Counted from the stretch's first letter, positions 8,388-18,041 are shown. The stretch is DNA of 64,000 nucleotides from an uncultured Lachnospiraceae bacterium (GCA_949840915.1 CATKXY010000001.1:310001-374000); one strand, 5' to 3'. A program made the numbers and translations. Notes: a model not told the origin generated them from the letters alone.

Positions 8388-9349
8388 GGGAAAGTATCAT
8401 GAGTCTTATGGGGGCCGCCCTTGCGGCCTTCGCCATCACTGCGGCAGGAGGCCCTGTTATCATCCCCTTCCTGCGGCGTTTGAAGTGCGGGCAGATCGTG
8501 CGCGACGACGGTCCGGCGAGCCATTTGAAAAAGGACGGGACTCCCACCATGGGAGGTATTCTTATGCTCTTTGGCGTGGTGATCGTATCCATGTATTTTG
8601 TGGATGGCAATCCCGAGGTGATGCCGGTGCTCTTTATGACAATGGGTTTTGGAATGATCGGTTTTATAGACGATTATATCAAGGTGGTGTGCAGGCGTTC
8701 CCTGGGACTGCGGGCATGGCAGAAGCTCTTTCTGCAATTGATCGTGACGGCGGTTTTTGCACATTATCTGATCGGTTATACGGATGTGCCTCTGGCCATG
8801 GAGTTTCCGGGGCTGCATGGAGTCTGGCTGGATTTTGGCAGGTGGAATCTGTTCTTCCTGTTCTTTATCGTGCTGGGTACTGTGAACGGCATTAATCTCA
8901 CCGACGGGCTGGACGGCCTGGCGGGCAGCGTCACTGTGATCGTGGCAGTGTTCTTTACGGTGGCTGCCATCGGCAGACAAAGCGGTATAGCGCCCGTCAC
9001 CTGCGCGGTGGTGGGAGTGTTGTTCGGATTTTTACTGTTTAACGCCCATCCGGCCAGAGTGTTTATGGGAGATACGGGATCTCTGGCACTGGGCGGTTTT
9101 GTGGCAGCCTGCGGTTATCTGCTGCAAATGCCATTATACATAGCGATCGTAGGTTTTGTGTATCTGGTGGAGACGGGGAGTGTTATCCTGCAGGTGCTCT
9201 ATTTTAAGATAACCGGCGGAAAGCGTCTGTTTAAGATGGCGCCGCTGCATCACCACTTTGAACTCTGCGGCTGGTCTGAGACAGCCATCGTGGCACTGTT
9301 TACCATCGTGACTGCACTCATGTGCCTGGCGGCGCTCATGTGCGTGTGA
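8384..9349 (+). CDS. mraY: Phospho-N-acetylmuramoyl-pentapeptide-transferase MraY
   Basis: 321 residues, about ten membrane helices. Signature motifs are D-D-GPASHLKKDGTPTMGG (from about 44), NGINLTDGLDGLAG with the catalytic aspartates, and HHHFELCG near the end. MraY transfers phospho-MurNAc-pentapeptide from UDP to undecaprenyl phosphate, making lipid I at the inner face of the membrane. Start ATG 8384 overlaps the upstream stop in an ATGA, implying translational coupling. The substrate-making genes murE and murF are not in this cluster. Confidence 0.97.
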   Translation: MRESIMSLMGAALAAFAITAAGGPVIIPFLRRLKCGQIVRDDGPASHLKKDGTPTMGGILMLFGVVIVSMYFVDGNPEVMPVLFMTMGFGMIGFIDDYIKVVCRRSLGLRAWQKLFLQLIVTAVFAHYLIGYTDVPLAMEFPGLHGVWLDFGRWNLFFLFFIVLGTVNGINLTDGLDGLAGSVTVIVAVFFTVAAIGRQSGIAPVTCAVVGVLFGFLLFNAHPARVFMGDTGSLALGGFVAACGYLLQMPLYIAIVGFVYLVETGSVILQVLYFKITGGKRLFKMAPLHHHFELCGWSETAIVALFTIVTALMCLAALMCV

Positions 9350-9420
9350 AATCACAACGGAGGATGAGAAATCCTTCCTGAAAAAAGGAATGTCCGGGAA
9401 AGCGGACAGGGGGTATCGGT

Positions 9421-10812
9421 ATGGAATTTCGGAATGTTAAGACACTGGTGATCGGTTCCGGCATCAGCGGGATCGGAGCGGTGAGTCTTCTGGGACGCAT
9501 GGGAGCGGATATCATTCTCTTTGATGGAAGCGACAAGGTCACGGCGGAGGATCTGCAGGATAAATTAAACACAGAGCTGTCGGATCAATGCATGGAGTAT
9601 CCTCCGTATTGTATCGCGGGTGAGCTCCCGGCGGAGGCGGAGGAACAGGTGGAGGCGGCAGTGTTAAGCCCCGGCGTGCCCACGGATATTCCGCTGGTCA
9701 ACAGACTGCGCGGCAGAGGCGTGCCCGTATTGGGAGAGATCGAGCTGGCATTTCTGGCGGAGAAAGGATGTATGGCGGCCATTACCGGGACCAACGGAAA
9801 GACCACTACCACCACGCTGGTCGGAGAGATCATGCGTGCGCATCTGGGCGGGGATAAGGTGTTTGTGGTGGGAAATATCGGAAATCCCTACACGATGGAG
9901 GTATTAAAGACCGCTTCCGATACGGTGACGGTAGGGGAGATCAGCTCCTTTCAGCTGGAGACCGTACATAGCTTCAGGCCTCATGTATCGGCAATCTTGA
10001 ATATTACACCCGATCATCTGAACAGACATCATACAATGGAGGCATATGCGGCCGCAAAGGAGGCTGTGGCATGCAATCAGGATAAAAGCGATATCTGTGT
10101 GCTGAATGCGGACAACAGTTATACGGCGGCCTTTGCGGACAGGTGCCCGGCGCGGGTGGTGCTTTTTTCTTCACAGAGGGAGCTGAGGGACGGATATTAT
10201 CTGAAGGCGGATCATATTGTAAAGAGTGTGGACGGGACGGTTCAGGTTCTGCTGGACATCCATCGGGATATGAAGCTGGTGGGTATCTGCAACGTGGAGA
10301 ATGTGATGGCTGCCATAGCCGTCTCTGAGGGCATGGGAGTGCCCATGGAGACTATTTTACGGGTGGTCCGGGAGTTCAGGGCTGTGGAACACCGCATTGA
10401 GTTTGTGGCCACCAAGGCCGGAGTCGATTACTATAATGATTCCAAGGGGACCAATCCCGATGCTGCCATTCAGGGTATTCGTGCCATGAGTAAGCCCACG
10501 GTTCTCATTGGTGGAGGATATGACAAGGGCAGTGAGTTCGACGAGTGGATTGAGAGCTTTGAGGGAAAGGTAAAATATCTGGTCCTCATCGGGCAGACCA
10601 GGGAGAAGATTGCGGATTGTGCCAGAAGACATGGATTTGCCAAGGACCGGATCAGATTTGCGGACAGCTTTTTGGAATGTCTGCAGCTTTGTACCGCCCT
10701 GGCCGAGGCCGGGGATGCGGTGCTCCTATCTCCCGCCTGCGCGAGCTGGGGGATGTTTCCCAATTATGAGGTGAGAGGACAGGAGTTTAAGGAGTATGTG
10801 AATGGCAGGTAA
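9421..10812 (+). CDS. murD: UDP-N-acetylmuramoylalanine--D-glutamate ligase MurD
   Basis: 463 residues with the three Mur ligase domains: N-terminal Rossmann-like UDP-binding part (1-110), ATPase domain with G123-TNGKT-128, and C-terminal glutamate-binding domain (about 310-463). AVEHRIEFV and YYNDSKGTNPDA are typical of MurD. It adds D-Glu to UDP-MurNAc-L-Ala in the cytosol. An AGGGGGT ribosome site lies 6 bases before the ATG. It overlaps ftsW by 11 bases. Confidence 0.96.
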   Translation: MEFRNVKTLVIGSGISGIGAVSLLGRMGADIILFDGSDKVTAEDLQDKLNTELSDQCMEYPPYCIAGELPAEAEEQVEAAVLSPGVPTDIPLVNRLRGRGVPVLGEIELAFLAEKGCMAAITGTNGKTTTTTLVGEIMRAHLGGDKVFVVGNIGNPYTMEVLKTASDTVTVGEISSFQLETVHSFRPHVSAILNITPDHLNRHHTMEAYAAAKEAVACNQDKSDICVLNADNSYTAAFADRCPARVVLFSSQRELRDGYYLKADHIVKSVDGTVQVLLDIHRDMKLVGICNVENVMAAIAVSEGMGVPMETILRVVREFRAVEHRIEFVATKAGVDYYNDSKGTNPDAAIQGIRAMSKPTVLIGGGYDKGSEFDEWIESFEGKVKYLVLIGQTREKIADCARRHGFAKDRIRFADSFLECLQLCTALAEAGDAVLLSPACASWGMFPNYEVRGQEFKEYVNGR

Positions 10813-11965
10813 AGCGCACAGAAAGAGAAGAGAACAAACAGAATATTTTTTCGACTACAGTTTATTGATCATTGTGCTCTTTCTTTTGGGATTCGGGTTG
10901 GTTATGATCTATTCTGCCAGCTCCTACACAGCGTTTCAGGATTACGATGGGGATTCCGGGCATTATATGAAGCGTCAGCTTCTGGCCATCATTATCGGGC
11001 TGGTCCTGATGATCGTGGTGGCCAATATCGACTACCATTTCTGGGCCCGTTTTTACCTGATAGGGTATATTACGTCTGCCATATCGATTCTGATGGTGCT
11101 GACACCTTTGGGCATTGAATCCCACAATGCGAGAAGGTGGTTTCGTATTCCCGGTATTCCGCTGCAGGTGCAGCCTGCGGAGATTGCCAAGGTGGGAATG
11201 ATATTGTTTTTGGCGGTGATGGTGTGTAAGATGGGAAAAAGTGTGCGCAGTATGAAAGGATTTATGATCATGATGGCCATGCCGCTTCCCATAGCCCTGG
11301 AGATCTATAAAGTGACCCAAAACCTCAGCTCTGCGCTGATTGTCATGGCCATCTCGCTTTTGATGGTGTTTGTGGCGAGTCCCGATTATAAGAAGTTTGT
11401 GATCATGGGGGCGGTTGGAGTGGCTGCAGCAGCGCTTTTGGTTCTTGTGATTGTCAGCACAGGAGGAGAGGGCGGTTTCAGAAGCGAGCGTATTGTGGCG
11501 TGGCTCAATCCGGAGAGTCAGGCGCAGGATAAAGGATTTCAGACCCTTCAGGGGCTTTATGCCATTGGCAGCGGCGGTATCTGGGGCAAGGGGCTGGGAC
11601 AGAGTATGCAGAAGCTGAAATTCCTGCCGGAGTCTCAAAACGATATGATATTTTCCATTATCTGTGAGGAACTGGGACTGTTCGGTGCTATCGCTGTCAT
11701 TGTGATGTTTATCATGCTGATCTGGCGAATGATGATCATTGCCAACAATGCCTCCGATTTATTTGGAGCCATGCTGGTGGTGGGAGTAATCGGACATATT
11801 GCGGTGCAGGCGATACTGAATATTGCCGTTGTGACCAATACGATTCCCAACACCGGAATTTCTCTTCCTTTTATAAGTTACGGCGGTTCCTCGGTCATGT
11901 TCCTGCTGATAGAGGTGGGGATGGTCTTAAGCGTCGCCAAGCGTATTCAGCTGCGGGAGCTGTAA
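10802..11965 (+). CDS. ftsW: SEDS glycosyltransferase FtsW/SpoVE
   Basis: 387 residues with about ten membrane helices and the SEDS signature PFISYGGSS near 358. The catalytic loop region follows QPAEIAKVGM, and the large extracytoplasmic loop carries the conserved ESQNDMIFS. SEDS proteins polymerise glycan strands from lipid II and work with a class B PBP. Position after murD matches ftsW/spoVE. With two class B PBPs and one SEDS gene here, it could serve both division and cortex synthesis, or another SEDS gene may exist elsewhere. AAGGAG is present upstream, inside the murD end. Confidence 0.94.
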   Translation: MAGKAHRKRREQTEYFFDYSLLIIVLFLLGFGLVMIYSASSYTAFQDYDGDSGHYMKRQLLAIIIGLVLMIVVANIDYHFWARFYLIGYITSAISILMVLTPLGIESHNARRWFRIPGIPLQVQPAEIAKVGMILFLAVMVCKMGKSVRSMKGFMIMMAMPLPIALEIYKVTQNLSSALIVMAISLLMVFVASPDYKKFVIMGAVGVAAAALLVLVIVSTGGEGGFRSERIVAWLNPESQAQDKGFQTLQGLYAIGSGGIWGKGLGQSMQKLKFLPESQNDMIFSIICEELGLFGAIAVIVMFIMLIWRMMIIANNASDLFGAMLVVGVIGHIAVQAILNIAVVTNTIPNTGISLPFISYGGSSVMFLLIEVGMVLSVAKRIQLREL

Positions 11966-12033
11966 GCACATTTTTGTAGGTTTCGACATACAATACAGAA
12001 GTCCCTTAAATATCAGAAACAGGGTGGTATTGT

Positions 12034-13338
12034 ATGACAACATTTCATATTCACGGCGGCATTCCCTTACAGGGAGAGGTACGTATCCAGGGCTCCAAAA
12101 ACGCGGCTTTGCCCATATTGGCGGCTACCCTGCTCACGGGTGATACCTCTGACATCCGCAATTGTCCCCAGATAGCGGATGTGCAGCATATGGTGAGCCT
12201 GCTGCAGAGTCTGGGATGCCGGGTGCGCCGCAGCGGGGACGGCTATCTGGTGGACAGTGCCCGTGCGGGAGCCTGTAATATGTCGGGGGACGCCATCACG
12301 GGCATGCGTTCTTCGCTGTGTCTTCTCGGGGCCATGCTGGGACGTTTCGGCGAAGTGGCCATGGAGCATCCCGGCGGCTGTGTCATCGGGAAGCGTCCCA
12401 TTGATCTGCATTTGAAGGCACTGGAGAAGATGGGAGTCTCATTTTCCGAGGAGGGCGGAAAGCTGGTCGGAAAAGCGGGCAGGCTCCGGGGAGCGGACAT
12501 CCGTCTCTCTATTGCAAGCGTGGGGGCTACGGAAAATATTTTGTTGGCTGCGGTACAGGCTGAAGGTTACACTACCATCACGGGAGCTGCCAAAGAGCCG
12601 GAGGTGGAGGCTCTCTGCCGGTATCTTACAGCCTGCGGCGCCCACATCGAGGGTGTGGGAAGCTCGATACTCGGCATCAGGGGAGGAGAGCCGCTGCACG
12701 GGACAAAGTTCAGTGTTCCGGCGGACCGCATTGTGGCGGGAACTTATCTGTTTGCCTGTGTGGGATGCGGAGGCAGTGTGCTGTTGGAGAATGCTCCCTG
12801 CGGACAGCTCGAGGCTGTGATACAGACGGCGGAGCGTATGGGCGCCAGATGCCAGATAGACCGCAGAGAAGGCTGTGGCTGTGACGACGGGTGCAGTCCG
12901 GATCGTGGATATGAGAGTGGGCTCTATGTGCAGGCCCCGGAGAGACCGCAGGCTTTGTCGAGGTTGCGTACGGCTGTTTATCCGGGATTTCCCACAGACC
13001 TGCAGTCTATGGCGCTGGCTGTGCTGACCCGGGCCGACGGGAAGAGCTGTATCGAGGAGACTATTTTCGAGAACCGGTTCCGGGTAGTGGATGCTCTGCA
13101 GAGTATGGGGGCGGATATCCAGCGTTACACCCAGAATATCGTTCTGGTGAGAGGGGTGCCTGCCCTGCGGGGAGCCAGAGTGGAAGCCAGAGAGCTAAGA
13201 GGGGGAGCGGCTCTTGTGCTGGCCGGACTGATGGCGGAGGGTGAGAGTGAGATCACGGGCTGCGTTTATATTGAGCGGGGCTATGAGAATATCGGAAAAG
13301 ACTTGAGAGATTTGGGAGCGCGTATAGTAAGTGTTTAA
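12034..13338 (+). CDS. murA: UDP-N-acetylglucosamine 1-carboxyvinyltransferase MurA
   Basis: 434 residues of the EPT fold. Start motif QGSKNAALPILAATLL binds substrate through the K-N pair. The catalytic loop is present with C116 in GGCVIGKRPIDLH, the residue attacked by fosfomycin. MurA transfers enolpyruvate from PEP to UDP-GlcNAc, the first committed step of peptidoglycan synthesis. A Cys-rich insertion, REGCGCDDGCSPDRG near 285-299, is unusual. The murA position inside the dcw cluster, between ftsW and divIB where murG and murB often sit, is a clostridial-type arrangement. Confidence 0.95.
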   Translation: MTTFHIHGGIPLQGEVRIQGSKNAALPILAATLLTGDTSDIRNCPQIADVQHMVSLLQSLGCRVRRSGDGYLVDSARAGACNMSGDAITGMRSSLCLLGAMLGRFGEVAMEHPGGCVIGKRPIDLHLKALEKMGVSFSEEGGKLVGKAGRLRGADIRLSIASVGATENILLAAVQAEGYTTITGAAKEPEVEALCRYLTACGAHIEGVGSSILGIRGGEPLHGTKFSVPADRIVAGTYLFACVGCGGSVLLENAPCGQLEAVIQTAERMGARCQIDRREGCGCDDGCSPDRGYESGLYVQAPERPQALSRLRTAVYPGFPTDLQSMALAVLTRADGKSCIEETIFENRFRVVDALQSMGADIQRYTQNIVLVRGVPALRGARVEARELRGGAALVLAGLMAEGESEITGCVYIERGYENIGKDLRDLGARIVSV

Positions 13339-14071
13339 GCTACAAAGAGGAAGAAGAATATTTATAATTTCATTGATCGTCCTGGCTGTGTTTTCGATCC
13401 TGGGCGGTGTGGGATGGTATGTGTGGGATATGCATACCGTCCGCACCGTGTATGTGGAAGGAAATATACACTACACGGAGGAGGAGATTAAGGCGCTGGT
13501 GATGGAGGGAATGTTTGGCGACAATTCACTCTATCTCTCAATGAAGTACAAGAACCGCGGAGTTACGGACGTGCCCTTTGTCGATGCCATGGATGTAAAT
13601 ATTCTCACGCCGGATACGATCAAGATCACGGTCTATGAGAAGGCGCTGGCGGGTTATGTAAAGTACATGGGAACGTATGTGTATTTTGATAAGGACGGAT
13701 ATGTGGTGGAGAGTTCTGCTATACGAACTGCCGGAATTCCGCAGGTCACGGGTCTTTCGTTCGACTATATCGTTCTGGGAAAGCCTCTGCCCGTGCAGGG
13801 AGAACATGCGGAGGTTTTCGGCACGATCCTGGATCTCACAAAGCTTCTGAATAAGTATGAACTCATGGCGGACAGGATTTATTTTCATCCTGATGCCCAG
13901 ATCACGCTTTATTTCGGCAGTGTCAAGGCGGCTCTGGGCAACGAGGCTGCGAGACTTGAGGACAAGCTGATGCGCCTCCCCCAAATGCTGCCGGGTCTGG
14001 AGGGGAAAGCGGGAACCATTCAGATGGAATCTTATAATGAGAAAGGAGATTATACCTTTAAACCGGAGTAA
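13331..14071 (+). CDS. divIB: Cell division protein DivIB/FtsQ
   Basis: 246 residues from GTG 13331, which overlaps the murA stop by 8 bases; no ATG gives a full N-terminus. A short basic cytoplasmic part is followed by a membrane helix (about 10-31) and a POTRA domain (about 36-105, starting VRTVYVEGNIHYTEEEI) plus a beta domain. The protein connects FtsL and DivIC in the divisome outside the membrane. Immediate upstream of ftsZ, as in many Firmicutes. The final 40 residues are short compared with Bacillus DivIB, which has an added tail. Confidence 0.88.
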   Translation: MFKLQRGRRIFIISLIVLAVFSILGGVGWYVWDMHTVRTVYVEGNIHYTEEEIKALVMEGMFGDNSLYLSMKYKNRGVTDVPFVDAMDVNILTPDTIKITVYEKALAGYVKYMGTYVYFDKDGYVVESSAIRTAGIPQVTGLSFDYIVLGKPLPVQGEHAEVFGTILDLTKLLNKYELMADRIYFHPDAQITLYFGSVKAALGNEAARLEDKLMRLPQMLPGLEGKAGTIQMESYNEKGDYTFKPE

Positions 14072-14109
14072 TATGCAAATTTTATTATGAAATTTTCTCA
14101 AAAAATGTG

Positions 14110-14138
14110 TTGATAAATTTGTGAAATAATTATATGAT
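14110..14138 (+). promoter_or_regulatory. ftsZ promoter
   Basis: TTGATA (14110-14115), exactly 17 bp, TATGAT (14133-14138). It sits in the 130-base gap between divIB and ftsZ and gives ftsZ its own transcription in addition to read-through from the dcw operon. Confidence 0.65.
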
Positions 14139-14201
14139 AGACTATATGGAGTTTAGAAGGATGATGTGAACGGATTCCTTATGGAAAAGGAGGACTGACC
14201 T

Positions 14202-15383
14202 TTGCTGGAAATTAAGACGAACGATGCGGAATCCGCTGCCAAGATTATTGTGGTCGGTGTGGGCGGTGCAGGTAATAACGCTGTAAATAGAATGATTGAC
14301 GAACAGATTGACGGTGTTGATTTTATCGGAGTAAACACGGATAAGCAGGCTCTGCAGCTCTGCAAGGCGCCCAGATTGCTTCAGATCGGGGAGAAGCTCA
14401 CCAAGGGATTGGGAGCAGGCGCTAAGCCCGAGGTGGGTGAGAAGGCTGCCGAGGAGAGCATGGAGGAGATCGAGAGCGCACTTAAAGGTGCGGATATGGT
14501 GTTTGTCACCTGCGGTATGGGCGGCGGCACAGGAACCGGCGCGGCTCCGGTAGTAGCGAAGATTGCCAAGGATATGGGGATTTTGACAGTAGGAGTCGTG
14601 ACGAAGCCTTTTCGTTTTGAGGCGAAAGCACGCATGAATAATGCTTTGGGAGGTATAGAGCGCATTCGGGAGAATGTGGACACGCTGATTGTGATACCGA
14701 ATGACAAGTTGCTCGAGATAGTGGACAGGCGTACTACCATGCCTGAGGCGCTTAAGAAAGCGGATGAAGTGTTACAGCAGGCTGTGCAGGGTATCACGGA
14801 TTTGATCAATGTACCGGCAGTCATCAATCTGGACTTTGCAGATGTTCAGACTGTCATGAAGGACAAGGGTATCGCTCATATCGGTATCGGCGAGGGCAAG
14901 GGCGACGATAAGGCGCTGGAGGCTGTAAAGATGGCGGTGGAGAGTCCTCTTCTGGAGACTACAATCTCCGGTGCAAGCCATGTGATTCTCAATGTATCAG
15001 GCGATATCACGCTGGCGGATGCGGCGGATGCGGCGGATTATGTGCGTGATCTGACCGGCGAGGAAGTAAATGTTATATTCGGTGCAATGTACGATGCTTC
15101 GAGGACGGACAGCTGCAGGATCACGGTGATCGCTACCGGTCTTGAGGCGGCCGCAGAGAATCCCATGCAGAACAGAATGGGCGCGGGGGTTCCTTACAGG
15201 CAGCCGACTTCGCATATTACACCCAGCTCCCTAAAAGGCTTTAATCTGCAGCAGAACACTGCACAGGGACTGTCCGGCAAATCCGGCATCCAGCCTCTGC
15301 CCGGCATACAGAAGCCCGCGGATATCCGCAGTTCAGTGAAGGATCAGACCTTGAAGATTCCTGATTTTCTGCAGAAGAAGTAG
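14202..15383 (+). CDS. ftsZ: Cell division GTPase FtsZ
   Basis: 393 residues. The start is TTG 14202, preceded 8 bases away by AAGGAGG (14187-14193). No usable in-frame ATG exists before the nucleotide-binding region. GTP-binding motifs are [14 protein letters not shown] near 17 and G107-GGTGTG-113; the T7 catalytic loop is NLDFADV. The C-terminal conserved peptide K-IPDFLQ-K binds membrane tethers. FtsZ polymerises into the Z ring at midcell and at the polar site in sporulation. No ftsA is adjacent; other tethers such as SepF are expected elsewhere. Confidence 0.98.
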   Translation: MLEIKTNDAESAAKIIVVGVGGAGNNAVNRMIDEQIDGVDFIGVNTDKQALQLCKAPRLLQIGEKLTKGLGAGAKPEVGEKAAEESMEEIESALKGADMVFVTCGMGGGTGTGAAPVVAKIAKDMGILTVGVVTKPFRFEAKARMNNALGGIERIRENVDTLIVIPNDKLLEIVDRRTTMPEALKKADEVLQQAVQGITDLINVPAVINLDFADVQTVMKDKGIAHIGIGEGKGDDKALEAVKMAVESPLLETTISGASHVILNVSGDITLADAADAADYVRDLTGEEVNVIFGAMYDASRTDSCRITVIATGLEAAAENPMQNRMGAGVPYRQPTSHITPSSLKGFNLQQNTAQGLSGKSGIQPLPGIQKPADIRSSVKDQTLKIPDFLQKK

Positions 15384-15415
15384 TATCATTTAATCAAAAT
15401 TGGATAAGCTTATAT

Positions 15416-15462
15416 AGAGACACCTGTTTTCGGTCATAGTATGTCCGGGAACAGGTGTCTCT
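15416..15462 (+). terminator. Terminator after ftsZ
   Basis: Perfect 13-bp stem, arms 15416-15428 and 15450-15462, with a 21-base loop, followed by TTGTATGTTTT. The T-run is interrupted, but the hairpin ends the dcw cluster right before the spoIIGA promoter. Confidence 0.75.
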
Positions 15463-15480
15463 TGTATGTTTTCATCCTTC

Positions 15481-15546
15481 TGTCGAATGAAAATGATTTT
15501 CCCCGTACGGTTTTTGACAAATTACACACAGCATGCCCTTTATAAT
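15481..15546 (+). promoter_or_regulatory. Spo0A-dependent promoter of spoIIGA-sigE
   Basis: TTGACA (15514-15519) and TATAAT (15541-15546) are separated by 21 bp, too far for ordinary SigA use. A perfect 0A box TGTCGAA lies at 15481-15487 and a near match TGACAAA at 15515-15521 overlaps the -35. The spoIIG promoter of Bacillus has the same design, a 22-bp spacing rescued by Spo0A~P. The match in architecture is seen directly; Spo0A control is inferred. Confidence 0.75.
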
Positions 15547-15567
15547 GATTATGAAAAGAGGCATGAT

Positions 15568-16434
15568 ATGGTTTATGAACTTTATGTAGACAGTCTGTTT
15601 TTGGTGAATGCTGTGATGAACCTGTATCTTCTGATACTGGTGAACCGAAGCACTCTGCGTACTGCCACGCGCAGAGGGATGGTTTTGGGCGCCTGTGCGG
15701 GAGCGGCGGTCTATCTGCTTCCCTTTCTCATCGAGCTGCCGGCATGGTTAAAATGGTCGCTGGCGCTTGTACTGGGAACGGGACTGATGATCGGCATCCC
15801 GTTTCGTCCCAAGAGCATTCGCGCTTTTTTGCGGATTCTCCGACAACTGTTCTGGTACTCTTTTCTTATGGGCGGGCTGCTTTTGTTCGCAGGCGGCACC
15901 ATGCCTTTTTTACAGCGTTTTCTCACAGAGATCTGTGGAATTCTGGGAATAGGAGCTCTGGGCTTTTTACTGGCGGGCTATTTTCAGGAGGCAGAAAGGA
16001 AAAGACAAAACGACAGCACTTGTAAAGTGACCCTGATCTATGGCGGTATCCGGGTGAGCGTATCGGCGCTTCTGGACTCTGGCAACAGCCTGAGGGAACC
16101 TGTCAGTGGGAAGCCGGTGTCCGTCATCGACGCAAAGATTTACCGAAGCCTGTGGAAGGATGAGCAGAGGCCATATCGCGCTATTCCTTATCACAGTGTC
16201 GGTACATCACGGGGGATCCTTCGGGGCTATCTTCTGCCTCAGATGGAGGTGGAGGTAGACGGCATCAGCAAGAGCTTTCAGGATGTGTATGTCGCAGTCT
16301 GCGAGGAGGAGTGCCGGGTGGGCATGATCCTGAATCCGTCTGTACTGGAGGAGGCGCAGCAATATTCTAAAAAACAGGAAACGGGGAAAGAACATGATAC
16401 TGAAAGTGGCAATGCCGGGCAAACGGCAGTTTAA
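15568..16434 (+). CDS. spoIIGA: Sigma-E processing peptidase SpoIIGA
   Basis: 288 residues from ATG 15568, with AAAAGAGG at 15554-15561. The frame is open upstream to 15466, but that part overlaps the promoter. Five membrane helices (about 5-155) precede a cytoplasmic aspartic-protease-like domain with the catalytic motif L-L-D170-SGNSL. The domain dimerises to form one active site and cleaves the pro-sequence of SigE in the mother cell after a signal from SpoIIR. It overlaps sigE by 41 bases, so the two are coupled. Confidence 0.93.
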   Translation: MVYELYVDSLFLVNAVMNLYLLILVNRSTLRTATRRGMVLGACAGAAVYLLPFLIELPAWLKWSLALVLGTGLMIGIPFRPKSIRAFLRILRQLFWYSFLMGGLLLFAGGTMPFLQRFLTEICGILGIGALGFLLAGYFQEAERKRQNDSTCKVTLIYGGIRVSVSALLDSGNSLREPVSGKPVSVIDAKIYRSLWKDEQRPYRAIPYHSVGTSRGILRGYLLPQMEVEVDGISKSFQDVYVAVCEEECRVGMILNPSVLEEAQQYSKKQETGKEHDTESGNAGQTAV

Positions 16435-17125
16435 AATGATCTGCAGAGAAAAATTCTTTCTGCGCAGGCAGGGAGAGGTTCATTATATCGGAGGAGCAGA
16501 GGTGCTGCCGGCGCCCTTGGACGCCGTTCGGGAGAATGAGGTGATAAGCGATCTGGGGACGGAGTATGAGGACGAGGCCAAGGCCATTCTCATCGAGCAC
16601 AATCTGAGGCTGGTGGTCTATATCGCCAAGAAATTTGACAATACAAATGTGGGTGTGGAGGATTTGATTTCCATCGGCACCATCGGCCTGATTAAGTCCA
16701 TCAACACCTTCAAGCCGGATAAAAATATCAAGCTGGCCACCTATGCGTCCCGCTGTATCGAAAACGAGATTCTGATGTATCTGAGACGCAACAACAAAAC
16801 CCGCATGGAGGTCTCCATCGACGAGCCTCTGAATGTGGACTGGGACGGCAATGAGCTGCTTTTGTCCGATATTCTGGGCACGGACGAGGACGTGATCTAC
16901 AAGGGGATTGAGAATGAGGTGGAGAGAGGCCTGCTCATGCAGGCGGTGGAGAAACTGTCCGACAGGGAGCGCACCATCATCAACCTGCGTTTCGGCCTGG
17001 GCCGGGCGGACGGAGAGGAGATGACACAGAAGGAGGTGGCCACAAGGCTTGGCATCTCCCAATCCTACATATCCAGACTGGAGAAGAAGATTATGCGGCA
17101 GCTCAAGCGGGAAATGAGCGTCTGA
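16394..17125 (+). CDS. sigE: RNA polymerase sigma factor SigE (pro-form)
   Basis: 243 residues. A hydrophobic-basic pro-sequence of about 30 residues ends at GEVHYIGG, matching the SpoIIGA cleavage region of Bacillus pro-SigE. Region 2 follows with [16 protein letters not shown] and [13 protein letters not shown], and region 4 carries the helix-turn-helix [20 protein letters not shown]. SigE directs early mother-cell transcription after asymmetric division. The start lies inside spoIIGA. A strong terminator follows, and sigG is not next in the same direction as it is in Bacillus. Confidence 0.96.
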   Translation: MILKVAMPGKRQFKMICREKFFLRRQGEVHYIGGAEVLPAPLDAVRENEVISDLGTEYEDEAKAILIEHNLRLVVYIAKKFDNTNVGVEDLISIGTIGLIKSINTFKPDKNIKLATYASRCIENEILMYLRRNNKTRMEVSIDEPLNVDWDGNELLLSDILGTDEDVIYKGIENEVERGLLMQAVEKLSDRERTIINLRFGLGRADGEEMTQKEVATRLGISQSYISRLEKKIMRQLKREMSV

Positions 17126-17166
17126 GCCTGTTACAGTTTGGTTTGTTGTTCAACGGTTTGGACAGG

Positions 17167-17214
17167 GGAGTCAGGAATAAATCTATGGTTGGCTGCGGAT
17201 TTATTCCTGACTCC
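17167..17214 (+). terminator. Terminator after sigE
   Basis: Perfect 17-bp stem, arms 17167-17183 and 17198-17214, 14-base loop, then TTGTGTTTTTATA. Confidence 0.85.
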
Positions 17215-17327
17215 TTGTGTTTTTATAGCACTGATACGGCACATGCATTAGAAAATAATAATGCGGATCAGAAGCTAAAATCAATAATCGTAATAATATT
17301 TTATATTTAATAGACAAAGATGCAGAA

Positions 17328-17534
17328 ATGGTTGGAAAGGGCGTAAGCGTAGATATTGGCGGATATTATTTACGTGGTATCCGCCCGTCCGAAAGTGGAG
17401 AACGGGAATTCATTCTTTTGGAGCAGAATGGCGACTGGGAGGGGTACAACTCTGATGAGTATGCACAAAGAGTTGTGGAGATTATCGGGAAGGACACATG
17501 GATGGAGGGTATTTTCCAATCACTGGAGCTATAA
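17328..17534 (+). pseudogene. Short hypothetical ORF, probably a remnant
   Basis: 68 codons from ATG 17328, with the frame open upstream to about 17265 but no ribosome site. The peptide is protein-like (VDIGGYYLRGIRPSESG, DWEGYNSDEYAQRVVEIIG) and ends QSLEL. It looks like the C-terminal part of a small lost gene, perhaps of the immunity or effector type, but I do not recognise it. The following ORF in another frame (17498-17710) shows nothing recognisable. Confidence 0.3.
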
Positions 17535-17706
17535 ATATTTTGTCTTCACTGCATCAGCCGGTATTGAGGCAATGGGAGACACTGGTTGAGGAATGGTACT
17601 TGAATCTTGCCGGCGATGGCTGTATACTTGAAAGGTACAGGACTCGGGTACAGGAATTGCGTAAAGGATTCAGGCAAGAAACCAAATGGAGGTACTTAAT
17701 CAGGCT

Positions 17707-18015
17707 ATGATACAGAGAAGTGATATCCTGTCCATGGAATATTTGAAAATGTCGGAATTTACCGGATGTTATCGGGGAATGCGTTATCGGCTGGAGCGGG
17801 TGAACGACGGAGAAGAGAAGAAGCTTAAGACGACCGTGTGGCCGGAGCCGTTCAATTTCTTTACCACGCCGGAAGAAGAGAAGCGCAGCGAACTGTTTTC
17901 CTTTGACGAGGACGGTGTGGCGGATGCCGTGGCCTGGATGAACGACAGATATTTTGAGGAAAAGGAGCGCTTTGAGCAGGCGCCGAAGAATTGGGACAGT
18001 TATCGGATGTCCTGA
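17707..18015 (+). CDS. Conserved hypothetical protein, clostridial small-protein type
   Basis: 102 residues from ATG 17707; GGAGGT at 17688-17693 lies 13 bases upstream, slightly far, and ATG 17734 is another option. The core reads SEFTGCYRGMRYRLER, then TVWPEPFNFFTTPEEEK and FSFDEDGVADAVAWMN. This resembles a family of about 90-residue hypothetical proteins I have seen in Lachnospiraceae, with a G-x-RGM-x-Y start and an aromatic WPxPxxF middle. Function unknown. It lies in a degenerate area between sigE and sigG and may itself be in decay. Confidence 0.5.
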   Translation: MIQRSDILSMEYLKMSEFTGCYRGMRYRLERVNDGEEKKLKTTVWPEPFNFFTTPEEEKRSELFSFDEDGVADAVAWMNDRYFEEKERFEQAPKNWDSYRMS

Positions 18016-18041
18016 AGGTATGAGGCAGGGCAGATGATCGG

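Noticed and set aside
17498..17710. 70-codon frame between the sigE remnants
   Set aside because: No ribosome site and no protein-like pattern beyond charge; overlaps the previous ORF in a different frame.
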